From Akkermansiaceae bacterium (GTDB taxonomy: Bacteria > Verrucomicrobiota > Verrucomicrobiia > Verrucomicrobiales > Akkermansiaceae): 64,000 nucleotides of DNA. Position 1 is the stretch's first letter; every line of letters begins with the position of its first letter. This document shows, one piece after another, positions 52,495-61,729 of this stretch. A program made the position numbers and the translations under genes. Under the pieces are notes generated by a model, which worked only from the letters and a program-made list of their open reading frames with translations, searched no databases and was not told where the DNA came from. The stretch covers positions 22,214 to 86,213 of the forward strand of contig CAIXKE010000112.1 in the NCBI GenBank assembly GCA_903919975.1, given 5' to 3'.

Positions 52495-53628
52495 GTGTCA
52501 TTTTCCCTGCTTTCCACCGATCCCTCATCATTCGCCCGCACTGGCAGTTTGGTTTTACCGCATGGCACCGTGGAAACCCCGATCTTTATGCCAGTAGGCA
52601 CCCAGGGGTCGGTGAAAACCTTGCATCCCGCCGAGCTCGACCTGCTGGGCGCGCAAATTATTCTCGGCAACACCTACCACCTTTGGCTGCGTCCCGGACA
52701 CCAAATCATCCGCGATCTCGGCGGATTGCACGGCTTCACCACCTGGCAAAAACCATTCCTCACCGATTCCGGCGGATTCCAAGTCTGGTCGCTCGCAAAA
52801 CTCCGCAAAATCACCGAGGAGGGCGTGCGTTTCAACAACCACCTCGACGGCTCGAAAATGCTGCTCACCCCCGAACTCAGCATGGAAATCCAAGCCTCGC
52901 TTGGCTCGGACATCGCCATGCTCTTCGACGAGTGCCCGCCCTACCCTTGCGATGAAGCATACGCCGCAAAATCCCTCGCCCTAACTACTCGCTGGGCCAA
53001 GCGTTGCAAAGACTGGGTCACCGCCAACGACCCACGCTCGGGTGAAGGCCGACAACGCCACTTCGGCATCGTCCAAGGCTCAGTCTACGCCAACCTCCGC
53101 GAACAATCCGCCCGCGAACTGGTCGATTTGGACTTCGACGGCTACGCAATCGGCGGAGTCTCGGTGGGCGAACCCGAACACGAAATGTTCCGCGCCATCG
53201 AAAATGCGGTGCCATTTCTCCCCAAAGACAAGCCGCGTTACGCCATGGGCCTTGGCACACCACCCCAAATCCTCGAAATGATCGCACGCGGCGTGGACAT
53301 GTTCGATTGCGTGATGCCCACCCGCGTCGCCCGCCACGGCGTCGCCTTCACCCTCGATGGCCCGCTCCACATCAAAAACCTGATCCACGCCACCGACCCG
53401 CGCCCGATCTGCGAATCCGCCCACCCACACGTCGCTGGATTCTCCCGCGCCTATCTTCGCCACCTGTTCCGCGCGGGTGAAATCCTCGCTTTGCGGTTGC
53501 TTTCCTTCCACAATCTGCATTTCTACCTGCGCCTCGTCGCCGGGGCGCGGGAGTCAATCACTGCGGGGAACTTCTCCGAATACAAAGACTCCTTTATCCG
53601 ACGCTACACTCGATCCGAAAATTCATAA
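52495..53628 (+). CDS. tgt: Queuine tRNA-ribosyltransferase (Tgt) with altered zinc site
   Basis: The 377-residue protein starts at GTG 52495. The catalytic Asp residues are in LTDSGGFQVWSL (Asp91) and DMFDCVMPTRVARHG (Asp271). It exchanges guanine for preQ1 at position 34 of tRNA. The usual zinc motif CxCxxC with a later His is not kept: here the stretch reads PICESAHPHVAGFSRAYL, leaving Cys306, His310, His312 and His339 as possible ligands. The gene starts the tgt-yajC-secDF operon typical of many bacteria. Confidence 0.93.
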   Translation: MSFSLLSTDPSSFARTGSLVLPHGTVETPIFMPVGTQGSVKTLHPAELDLLGAQIILGNTYHLWLRPGHQIIRDLGGLHGFTTWQKPFLTDSGGFQVWSLAKLRKITEEGVRFNNHLDGSKMLLTPELSMEIQASLGSDIAMLFDECPPYPCDEAYAAKSLALTTRWAKRCKDWVTANDPRSGEGRQRHFGIVQGSVYANLREQSARELVDLDFDGYAIGGVSVGEPEHEMFRAIENAVPFLPKDKPRYAMGLGTPPQILEMIARGVDMFDCVMPTRVARHGVAFTLDGPLHIKNLIHATDPRPICESAHPHVAGFSRAYLRHLFRAGEILALRLLSFHNLHFYLRLVAGARESITAGNFSEYKDSFIRRYTRSENS

Positions 53629-53633
53629 TACCG

Positions 53634-53969
53634 ATGCACACCCTATTCGCCTCCACCCTTCTCGCCCAAGCCCAAGCACCCCAAGGTCCCGCCGGCCTCC
53701 TCGGCAGCCCGTTCGTCATGATGGGCCTGATGGTCGTGATGTTCTATTTCTTGCTGATCCGCCCGCAGCAACGCCAACGCAAGGAACAAGCCGCCCGCAT
53801 TGCCGCCCTGCAAAATGGCGATAAGGTCGTCACCAGCGCCGGCATCCACGGCATCGTCCACAATGTGAAAGAGCACACTGTGGTCATCAAAGTCGCCGAA
53901 GGCACGATGATCGAATTCGATAAAGCCGCCGTCACCGTCGTCCACAAAAAGGAAACGGCAGCCAACTAA
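53634..53969 (+). CDS. yajC: Preprotein translocase accessory subunit YajC
   Basis: The 111-residue protein has one membrane helix (about 25-41) then MFYFLLIRPQQRQRKEQAARIAALQNGDKVVTSAGIHGIV, the YajC signature split at the Arg-Pro turn. It joins SecDF in the Sec holotranslocon. It lies five bases after the tgt stop and 74 bases before secDF. Confidence 0.93.
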   Translation: MHTLFASTLLAQAQAPQGPAGLLGSPFVMMGLMVVMFYFLLIRPQQRQRKEQAARIAALQNGDKVVTSAGIHGIVHNVKEHTVVIKVAEGTMIEFDKAAVTVVHKKETAAN

Positions 53970-54043
53970 GCTTTCAACCTTCAAGTTTTTCACGCCCGAC
54001 GGCCAAAGCCCGTCGCTAAAAATCCGACTTTCCGACAACCGCC

Positions 54044-56491
54044 ATGCTCGCACTCACCTCGCTATTCGAAGATCCACTCACCATTTTCCTGACCGGATTG
54101 ACCCTGATGATCTTGTTCTTCTGGTATTTCGCGACGGAAATCGAGCGGCGCAAGCGCAATGTCGGCACCTTGCTCCTCTTCGGCGTGTGCGCCCTCTGCA
54201 TCCTTGCCGCCACCCCGCTCAAAGAACGCTTGAAAGGCGGCATCGATATCATCGGCGGCTCGTCTTTCTCACTGCGCGTCCAAGAGAAAGAAGCGGATGA
54301 CGGCACCAAAATGCCGATCACCATTCAACAAATCGACCAAGCCATCCTCGTCATCGAAAAGCGCCTCAACAGCATGGGCACCGCCGAACCGTTGATCGCC
54401 CGCCAAGGTGCCAACGGCATCCTCGTCCAAATGCCCGGCGTGGAACCCGAGGAATCCGCCCGCATCCGCAAAACCTTGGAAAAAGTCGCAAAACTCGAAC
54501 TTCGCAAAGTGCATGAACGCAGCGAGGAACCAGGTCCAAATGGCAAAACCCTTGCCGAACGGGTCCTCAACGACGGCGAACTTGTAGTCGGCGCACGCGC
54601 CTACACATTGACCGGCAAGGATGAAGACGGCAACGAATACAAACGCGCCATTCTTCTCGAGCGCCGCTCAGCACTCGGCGGCTCGGATATCGCCGACGCC
54701 GTGCCTTCACCGCAACAGGCAGACGCCGTGTCCATCACACTCAATGCCGAGGGTACCGATAAAATGATCGCTCTCACCCAGAACATGCGCCCTCAACAGG
54801 ACCGCATCGCCATTGTCTTGGATGGAGAAGTCATCAGCGCCCCGGTCGTCAACCAAGTGCCACTCGGCAAACAATTCATCATCGAAGGTCTCCGCGAACC
54901 CGGCGAAGTGCGCAGTCTCGCCAATTCGCTGATGAACCCACTGGAAAACCCGCTGGTCGTCGAGGAAGAACGCACGGTTTCCCCCACCCTCGGAGCGGCC
55001 GTCGTTGAGCAAGGCATCTGGGCCGGCATCATCGGCCTGGCAATCACTTGCGTTTTCGTCCTGATCTACTATCGCCTCGCCGGACTTGTCGCGCTCTTCG
55101 GCCTCGCCGTAAACGGCATCATCCTCTTCGGCGTGATGGCCATGTTCGGATTCACTTTCTCGCTTCCCGGCATTGCAGGCATGATTCTAACCATCGGCAT
55201 GGCCGTAGATGCCAACGTCCTGATCTATGAACGCCTCCGCGAGGAAATGGAGGGCGGAAAATCCTTCAAAAACGCCATCGCCGCTTCCTACGAAAAAGCC
55301 TTCACCGCGATTTTCGACTCGAACTTCACCTCGCTCATCACCGCCGTCATCCTCTTCTGGTTAGGCAGCGGCACCATCAAGGGCTTCGCTGTCACTCTCA
55401 CCATCGGCATCGTGGCCTCGATGTTCTCCGCCATCCTCGTCACCCGCGTCCTGTTCCGCTGGGGCATCGACTTGAATCTACTCAAGAAACTCAATTTCCT
55501 CAACCTATTCAAAGCGACGAACTTCGACTTCCTTGGCAAACGTCGCTCCTGCGCCATCGCCTCATTGTTCCTCGTGCTGCTCGCCTTATCCGCCTTCGGC
55601 GTTCGCAAGGAAAAAGCCTTCGGCATCGACTTCACCGGTGGCACACTCATTCAATTCCAGCTCGGCAAAGAATTAAAAATCCCACTTGAAGATGTGGATA
55701 AAGCACTGGCAACACTCACTCTTTCGAAAGCCGCTTACCCGCAGGAACAAGGCAACCCGGTTACCGGCACCCTCCTCACCATTCGTTGCGATACCCATGA
55801 TGAGCAAGCAATCACCGCCAAACTCCGCGAAACCATCCCGGCTTTAGGCGAACATAAGACCGAAACCAACCAACAAGGCGGCCATGATTATGTCATCGAT
55901 AGCAGCAAAGAGGAAGTCTCCGCCCTGATCGGCGGCACCTTCCTGCAGGACTCGCTCATCGCACTCGTCTTAGGACTCATCGGCATCCTCATTTACATCA
56001 CCGTCCGCTTCGAGTTCTCCTTCGCCCTCGGGGGGTTCATCGCTATTCTGCACGACGTGATCATCTCGATCGGTGTCGTCGTGCTGCTGGGCGGCGAGCT
56101 GTCACTCATTCACGTAGGCGCCATTCTCACCATCGCCGGTTACTCGATTAACGATACGATCGTGGTCTTCGACCGGATTCGTGAAAACCTGCTGATCCGC
56201 CACGGATCGATCAAAGGCATCATGAACGAGGCCATCAACGCCACACTCTCCCGCACCTTGCTGACTTCACTCACGACCATCATCACGGTGGCCATCCTTT
56301 CACTGTTCGGTGGGTCCTCGCTGCGCGATTTCTCGGTGATGATCCTCATCGGCCTGATAGTCGGCACCTACTCATCGATCTTCGTCGCCTCACCGATCGT
56401 GCTCTGGTGGAGCAGCCGCAAGGGCAAAGATGTCCGCGAGGAAGTGCGCTCGTCCGTCGCCAAAGCAGAGGAAATCGCCGCCGCCCCGTAA
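54044..56491 (+). CDS. secDF: Fused protein-export membrane protein SecDF
   Basis: The 815-residue protein joins SecD and SecF. The SecD half has a large periplasmic domain and the helix block ending LTIGMAVDANVLIYERLREEM. The SecF half begins near residue 510 and contains FGIDFTGGTLIQFQ and TIAGYSINDTIVVFDRIREN. SecDF uses the proton motive force to pull exported proteins across the membrane. Many bacteria keep the two apart; the fusion is normal in Bacteroidetes, Firmicutes and the PVC group. Confidence 0.95.
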   Translation: MLALTSLFEDPLTIFLTGLTLMILFFWYFATEIERRKRNVGTLLLFGVCALCILAATPLKERLKGGIDIIGGSSFSLRVQEKEADDGTKMPITIQQIDQAILVIEKRLNSMGTAEPLIARQGANGILVQMPGVEPEESARIRKTLEKVAKLELRKVHERSEEPGPNGKTLAERVLNDGELVVGARAYTLTGKDEDGNEYKRAILLERRSALGGSDIADAVPSPQQADAVSITLNAEGTDKMIALTQNMRPQQDRIAIVLDGEVISAPVVNQVPLGKQFIIEGLREPGEVRSLANSLMNPLENPLVVEEERTVSPTLGAAVVEQGIWAGIIGLAITCVFVLIYYRLAGLVALFGLAVNGIILFGVMAMFGFTFSLPGIAGMILTIGMAVDANVLIYERLREEMEGGKSFKNAIAASYEKAFTAIFDSNFTSLITAVILFWLGSGTIKGFAVTLTIGIVASMFSAILVTRVLFRWGIDLNLLKKLNFLNLFKATNFDFLGKRRSCAIASLFLVLLALSAFGVRKEKAFGIDFTGGTLIQFQLGKELKIPLEDVDKALATLTLSKAAYPQEQGNPVTGTLLTIRCDTHDEQAITAKLRETIPALGEHKTETNQQGGHDYVIDSSKEEVSALIGGTFLQDSLIALVLGLIGILIYITVRFEFSFALGGFIAILHDVIISIGVVVLLGGELSLIHVGAILTIAGYSINDTIVVFDRIRENLLIRHGSIKGIMNEAINATLSRTLLTSLTTIITVAILSLFGGSSLRDFSVMILIGLIVGTYSSIFVASPIVLWWSSRKGKDVREEVRSSVAKAEEIAAAP

Positions 56492-56560
56492 CGCACAACG
56501 CACTAGGCCCTCAAGGAAGGGCGATTTGCCTCCGGCTCTATGTCCGCTACGCTCCGGTGG

Positions 56561-56657
56561 GGCGATGCATGATCGCCCGGACCATGAGGGACAATGGAAA
56601 GCGCTTCGCTCACCACATCGGCTTCACATGGGCATCGGCGGACATGTTCCGCCGCTC
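56561..56657 (-). repeat. Dispersed hairpin repeat A, inverted copy
   Basis: Reading the minus strand, the unit matches 3755-3850 nearly end to end with scattered differences and keeps the hairpin (56637-56653). It lies between the secDF stop and the stop of the EF-hand gene, where the two transcripts converge. It could serve as a stop or processing site. Confidence 0.85.
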
Positions 56658-56674
56658 CTCAAGATATTCTCGAC

Positions 56675-57484
56675 TCAATCCACCATTGCAGGCGGCGTTT
56701 CCTTGCGTTTCGATCCCTCATGGGGCGTTGGTGGCGGGAAATCCTTGCCGCTGATTTTCAAATCGTGATCCTTGTCGAGCGCTTCGAAGCGCTCCTCTTG
56801 TTCATCCTCCGTCAGCCCCTTCACCACCGGACCGACACGAAACTCCTCGAATGAAAGTGCCCCATCCTGGTTCTGGTCGAGTTGGCGGATCATCTGGCGC
56901 GACTCCGGCCGTGGACCGTCCGTCTGGCCGCCAGACCCGCGTTTCTGCTGCGGCCCATCCCCATCGCGTCTGAATGGCGGTTCCGGCCTGTCGGCAGGAG
57001 TGATGAAACCATCGCCATTGGAATCCAAACGACGGAACAAGGCCTGCTGTTTTTCGGGATCGAGTTTTGTATGGAGCCGGCCTGCTTTAAATTCCTCAAA
57101 ACTCACGCCGCCACTGCGGTCCGCATCCAACTCCCATAAGCGTTGCATCGGCGGTCCCTGCCCATCGTGCCCGCGACTCATCTGCCCGAGTTCTTCACGG
57201 TCCAGCTTGCCGTCTGTGTTTTTGTCCAAGCGTTTGAACAAAATGCCGCGCTTTTCCTCGGGAATCCTTTGCATACGCGGGAGCCCGGAAAACTCCGTCT
57301 CGGATAGCGAACCATCGCTGTCTGTATCAGCCGCTTTCCATGCCTCCAAAAATGGACGCGGCCCATCACGCTTGCCATCCCCACCGCCGTGCAGAGGCCC
57401 TGATGAGCCTCCTCTTGTCTGGGCGGATACCACCACAGGCACCAGCAAAGTCGCAACAATTAGGGAAACGGGGATTGTTTTCAT
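56675..57484 (-). CDS. Secreted protein with six EF-hand loops
   Basis: The 269-residue protein has a signal peptide (MKTIPVSLIVATLLVPVVVSA) and six calcium-loop patterns of the DxDxDG type, starting at residues 53, 87, 120, 154, 203 and 237. Five keep the canonical Gly at position 6; the last (DKDHDLKISGKD) has Leu there. The linkers are rich in Gly, Asp and Pro. It probably binds calcium outside the cytoplasm. Such proteins are abundant in Verrucomicrobiota and Planctomycetota, with unknown roles. Confidence 0.88.
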   Translation of the reverse strand: MKTIPVSLIVATLLVPVVVSAQTRGGSSGPLHGGGDGKRDGPRPFLEAWKAADTDSDGSLSETEFSGLPRMQRIPEEKRGILFKRLDKNTDGKLDREELGQMSRGHDGQGPPMQRLWELDADRSGGVSFEEFKAGRLHTKLDPEKQQALFRRLDSNGDGFITPADRPEPPFRRDGDGPQQKRGSGGQTDGPRPESRQMIRQLDQNQDGALSFEEFRVGPVVKGLTEDEQEERFEALDKDHDLKISGKDFPPPTPHEGSKRKETPPAMVD

Positions 57485-57601
57485 GGGAAATAGCAGTTTG
57501 TTTAGCCGCGTTCCGCGGGACTACCGGACTAGAAACTCCGGAGTTCCAGGAAAGTTTCGCGTTCTACCCCGAAAACCCCGATTTTTCACGCCCTATCCAC
57601 C

Positions 57602-58507
57602 ATGCACATTCGAGACATTCTCGCCGCCGCCCATCCCTCACTCTCGTTCGAGTTCTTCCCTCCGCGCGGGGCGGAGGCATGGGAGTATCTCTATCAAACC
57701 ATTCGGGAGCTGGAACCCCTCAAACCTTCCTTTGTCTCAGTCACCTACGGCGCGGGCGGCACCACCCGTGAAATGACCCACGATCTCGTCGTCCGCATCA
57801 AACAAACGACTTCGATCCCGCCTGTGCCCCATTTGACATGCGTCGGGCATTCCGAGGCCGAGGTTTCCGCCATCCTCCAGCGTTATGCCGCCGCTGGAGT
57901 GAGTAATATCCTCGCCCTCCGCGGCGATTCTCCACGCGACCAACCGAATTATGATTGGAATCAGGGCGACTTCCGCCAAGCGGCCGACCTCGTGCGGTTT
58001 ATCCGCCAATTCAACGAGTCCGGCGCCCACCCCGATCCGCGTGGCTTCGGCATCGGCGTCGCGGGATTCCCCGAGGGACATCCTTCAACTCCCAACCGCA
58101 TGGACGAACTCGATTTCCTCAAAGCCAAGGTGGACGAAGGAGCGGACTACATCTGCACTCAGCTGTTTTTCGACAACCACGACTTCTTCGATTTCCGCGA
58201 CCGTTGCCAACTCGCGGGCATCGAAATCCCAATCATCGCCGGGTTGATGCCCGTCACCTCATTGCAAGGTATGAAACGCATGGCGGAACTGGCCGCCGGT
58301 GCGCGCTATCCTGCCAAACTGATTCGGGCGCTCAACCGGGCGCATTCCAACCCCGAAGCCGTCGAGCGGGTGGGCATTCACTACGCCGCAGAACAATGCG
58401 CCGGACTCCTCGATGAGGGCGTGGACGGTATCCATTTTTACACGCTCAACAAAAGCCACGCGACCCGCGAAATCTACCACAGCCTCGGGCTCGCCTCGGA
58501 AGCGTGA
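57602..58507 (+). CDS. metF: 5,10-methylenetetrahydrofolate reductase
   Basis: The 301-residue protein has LSFEFFPPRGAEAWEYLY, VPHLTCVGHSEAEV, ILALRGDSPRDQPNYDW, the FGIGVAGFPEGHP loop and ICTQLFFDN, all typical of MetF. It makes 5-methyltetrahydrofolate for methionine synthesis with FAD. The gene is divergent from the EF-hand protein and ends one base before the AsmA-like gene on the opposite strand. Confidence 0.95.
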   Translation: MHIRDILAAAHPSLSFEFFPPRGAEAWEYLYQTIRELEPLKPSFVSVTYGAGGTTREMTHDLVVRIKQTTSIPPVPHLTCVGHSEAEVSAILQRYAAAGVSNILALRGDSPRDQPNYDWNQGDFRQAADLVRFIRQFNESGAHPDPRGFGIGVAGFPEGHPSTPNRMDELDFLKAKVDEGADYICTQLFFDNHDFFDFRDRCQLAGIEIPIIAGLMPVTSLQGMKRMAELAAGARYPAKLIRALNRAHSNPEAVERVGIHYAAEQCAGLLDEGVDGIHFYTLNKSHATREIYHSLGLASEA

Positions 58508-58508
58508 T

Positions 58509-60152
58509 TTACCGACGTCCTTGCTGATAGATATCCTCCGCCTGCTTGAGGGTTAGCTCATACAGCCCCCCCTCAATGGGAACCCGGATCGGAATCCGAT
58601 TGCTGGCGCTATCCACCGGATAAAGCTGTCGAAGTTCACCCGCACGTTCGAAGGCATCATTGGGAACCGTGATCAGAAAGAGGCCCTGATACTGAAGCAT
58701 GCGTGACATCCGTTCCGACGCCTCACTCTGCAAACGCCGCAGCTCGAGATTCAAGCCAAGACGGTCGAACAAACTGAGCGATTCCTCACTCTGCCCCCCA
58801 TCACGAATACGCTTTGCCTCCAAAGCAGCCCGTTTTAACGAAAAATCGGATTTGCTTCGCAGACCATCCCCCAACGTGCCGCCATCACCCTCACCTGCAA
58901 ATAACGCCGAACTCTCCGCGTCCGCATTCTTTCCTACCTCTGCTTGGATTTCCTCCTGCGTCGGCAAGCGCACATTCAGCGCACCCTGAAGAGTGAAAAT
59001 ATCCCCTGCCTTCAGATTCACCTCCGACAACTCCAAGCCCCCGCCCACAGTTTTCAACTGGAAAGAACCTTCGCGAAAATCAACCCGATTGTAGTTTCGA
59101 AAATAATCCACCACCGACAAGGCCCTCAGGATGTGAACGCGATCCCGTAGAGCAATCTCGTTAACGCCATCCATCAAAACCTGTCCTTCAAAGCCGATTC
59201 CATTCGAAGTATTCGTCGATCCGAAAACCCGAAAATCTCCGGAAATCGAACCTTCAATAAAATTTGCCACCGCAGGAGGAATAACCTTCTCCAACAACAA
59301 ATTGCGGATTTTCACCACTCCCGACACCTCGGGGCGCTCCCCTCCTGTCACCCGCAGTCCCGCGAAGTCTACGGTCCCATTCCCCTGCTTAAACTCCGCC
59401 GTCTCAAACACCAAACCCTCGGGCTCACAAAGAACCACCAAATTCTCAATCTTGAGATCCCGAAGCCAGTTCTGATGAAACACCCCTCCCTTAAAACTCA
59501 TGCGCCAACCGGTTTCGGTCCGTTGCATTTTCAAGACGCTCGACTCAATCGCACCCTGCGTCCGCTCAGAGAACCCCCAGCGCAAGGTCGCATCCGCCAC
59601 TTCATACGAGTTAGCCTCGATTCCTACAGGCTTGCGGAACAACGCATCAGCCAGCTTACGGGCAGACTCAGCATCGTCTGCGCCGGCCTGCAAATCGATA
59701 TCCAGTTTCGCAATCGAAATAATTCCTGGTTCCCAAGTACCGACTAACCCATCCAGAAACTTCATCTTGCAACGGATATTCCTCGCCACCAGCGTCGTGA
59801 AAAATGTCTCGTTATCTCCTTCTGCAGCCAGACGACTGATTTCAAGCTGCCCCTGCCTCCTGCTGAGCCCTCCCATCTCAAAACGTTCCGCAGAAAGTCC
59901 CGACTTCAGCTGCTGGCTGGCTCCCGTATTGAACGTCTTGGAATCGATTCGCTTCACCAGAAAAATCCAAATCCCCAATGTCACGATCAGCAGAAAAACC
60001 AGTATCCGGTAACCAAGCCGCAGCAAATGAAACATCGTCAAGCCCCTCATGCCCGTACTCGACATCGAGTAGCGAATTTGAAACCAGAACCCCTGATTCG
60101 CAACCCACTTACTCAAACGATCATTGAAATTCTGCAGCCGCTCAGTTTCCAT
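58509..60152 (-). CDS. Membrane-anchored AsmA-like protein, unknown function
   Basis: The ATG at 60152 gives 547 residues. One membrane helix (about 42-63) follows a soluble N-terminal tail. The extracytoplasmic part has beta-rich repeated units (about 90-400) such as LKIENLVVLCEPEGLVFETAEF and LELSEVNLKAGDIFTLQGALNVRL, like the AsmA/TamB superfamily. The C-terminal part is charged and helical. AsmA-type proteins are thought to help move lipids or shape the outer membrane. The family link is from pattern only. Confidence 0.65.
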   Translation of the reverse strand: METERLQNFNDRLSKWVANQGFWFQIRYSMSSTGMRGLTMFHLLRLGYRILVFLLIVTLGIWIFLVKRIDSKTFNTGASQQLKSGLSAERFEMGGLSRRQGQLEISRLAAEGDNETFFTTLVARNIRCKMKFLDGLVGTWEPGIISIAKLDIDLQAGADDAESARKLADALFRKPVGIEANSYEVADATLRWGFSERTQGAIESSVLKMQRTETGWRMSFKGGVFHQNWLRDLKIENLVVLCEPEGLVFETAEFKQGNGTVDFAGLRVTGGERPEVSGVVKIRNLLLEKVIPPAVANFIEGSISGDFRVFGSTNTSNGIGFEGQVLMDGVNEIALRDRVHILRALSVVDYFRNYNRVDFREGSFQLKTVGGGLELSEVNLKAGDIFTLQGALNVRLPTQEEIQAEVGKNADAESSALFAGEGDGGTLGDGLRSKSDFSLKRAALEAKRIRDGGQSEESLSLFDRLGLNLELRRLQSEASERMSRMLQYQGLFLITVPNDAFERAGELRQLYPVDSASNRIPIRVPIEGGLYELTLKQAEDIYQQGRR

Positions 60153-60255
60153 TACTTGATTATCATTGAAGTGCGTTAAGTAAAACCACGCACCCCGGCC
60201 AAGGCGAGGAAAATTTACCTCGCTCCTAGGCTCCCGATCCCCTACCACCCGCCTT

Positions 60256-61038
60256 GTGGATGCAAACGACTACAAAGTGCGCCTCGAAATCTTCGAGGGC
60301 CCCCTCGATCTCCTACTCTACCTCATCAAAAAAGATGAGGTAGACATCCATACCATTTCCATCGAGCGCATCACGCGGCAATATCTCGATTACATCAACA
60401 CCTTCAAACTGCTCAACATCGACCTCGCCTCTGAGTTCATCGTCATGGCGGCAAACCTGATGTATCTGAAAAGCCGGACCCTCCTCCCACGGGTCGATCA
60501 ACCACCCGAGGAAGATGCTGAAGAGGACGATCCACGCTGGGAACTCATCCGCCAACTCATCGAATATAAGAAATTCAAGGACGCAGCTGGATTCCTCTCA
60601 ATCCGCGAACTCGAACAAGAAGGCCGTTTCGCCCACCAACCGGATGCTTCGGACCTCCCTAAAGATGAAACCCCGGCCTTGGCCGAAGTTTCGATTTTCG
60701 ATCTAATCCGCGCCTTCCAAAACGTCCTCAAACGCTTTGAAGAATCCCATGATTTCGGCGACATCATCGACGATCGGTTCAACGTTTCCGACAAAATCGA
60801 ATTGCTCATGAAGCACTTCCAACCCGGCGAGGCCCGGCGCTTCGAAGAACTGTTTCAGAGCGCCACCACCAAGGCGGAAGTGATCGTCACCTTCCTCGCC
60901 CTACTCGAATTGATGAAACTCAACCAGTTCATCGTCAGACAGAGCGATCTCCTCGGTGACATTGTCATCGAACGACGGAACACCAGCGCCATCGCCGCCC
61001 TGGAAACAGTGGAAACAGAAGCCCACGCGCATTCTTAG
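60256..61038 (+). CDS. scpA: Segregation and condensation protein ScpA
   Basis: The 260-residue protein starts at GTG 60256. ScpA features are YKVRLEIFEGPLDLLLYLIKKDEVDIHTISI at the start, LIDLASEFIVMAANLMYLKSR-like conservation (here LNIDLASEFIVMAANLMYLK) and a C-terminal winged helix (AEVIVTFLALLELMKLNQF). It bridges the SMC heads in chromosome condensation. scpB is not adjacent. Confidence 0.93.
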   Translation: MDANDYKVRLEIFEGPLDLLLYLIKKDEVDIHTISIERITRQYLDYINTFKLLNIDLASEFIVMAANLMYLKSRTLLPRVDQPPEEDAEEDDPRWELIRQLIEYKKFKDAAGFLSIRELEQEGRFAHQPDASDLPKDETPALAEVSIFDLIRAFQNVLKRFEESHDFGDIIDDRFNVSDKIELLMKHFQPGEARRFEELFQSATTKAEVIVTFLALLELMKLNQFIVRQSDLLGDIVIERRNTSAIAALETVETEAHAHS

Positions 61039-61206
61039 TCAGCACTCTCCGGGCTGGAATCCATTCCGTTAGCTGCAAAGAGGCACAAAAAACCTCAAAA
61101 CCGAATCACCGTCAGACTTTTTTGCGTCTTTTGTGACTTTTTGCGGCAAGTCTCACTTTTTACACAAAAGCCAGGCCTGATCACAAGGCCGCTTGTCACC
61201 TGCACA

Positions 61207-61500
61207 TCAACTCATCCGGAACACGATCCGTGCCTTGGTCAGGTCATAGGGAGACATCTCCATTTTGACCTTGTCGCCCACCACCAAACGGATGAAACGC
61301 TTGCGCATCTTCCCGGAAATGTGGGCCAATACCTCGTGTCCGCTTTCCAGCTTCACTCGAAACATCGTCCCGGCCAGAACAGACGAAATCTCTCCGTCCA
61401 CCTCCACTGCCTTCTCCTCGTCATCTTTAGCGGAGCGTTTTTGAGGTGGACCGTAACGGTTGCGGTTTCTGGCAGGACGTCTCTTTGGGCGCGGAGGCAT
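61207..61500 (-). CDS. infA: Translation initiation factor IF-1 with basic N-terminal extension
   Basis: The 97-residue protein carries the IF-1 S1 domain from about residue 33 ([52 protein letters not shown]). IF-1 is normally about 72 residues. The extra 30 N-terminal residues are rich in Arg, Pro and Asn ([13 protein letters not shown]). The S1 domain itself is well conserved, so it should work as an initiation factor. The extension may add RNA contacts. Confidence 0.88.
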   Translation of the reverse strand: MPPRPKRRPARNRNRYGPPQKRSAKDDEEKAVEVDGEISSVLAGTMFRVKLESGHEVLAHISGKMRKRFIRLVVGDKVKMEMSPYDLTKARIVFRMS

Positions 61501-61729
61501 GTTGAATTGGGATGGTGCTGGGGACGAATCTTACGTCCGACTTAGGCGCGCTTCGGTAACCCATCATTAGCACCCCAGCAATCCTAAAAATCAATTGACC
61601 GGACAATTCCACGCCTCTCTCCCATCAGAGGTGCTTGCCAAATAGCGATCAAAACCCCAACTTCATTTTCCACGCCCGCCGGAATCACCGCGCTTGCCTC
61701 GGTAAGAATCCATATCAAATTTCAATTTC

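Noticed and set aside
61076..61150. T-rich stretch after scpA as a terminator
   Set aside because: Several T-runs and weak hairpins are present but no strong stem directly before a T-run.
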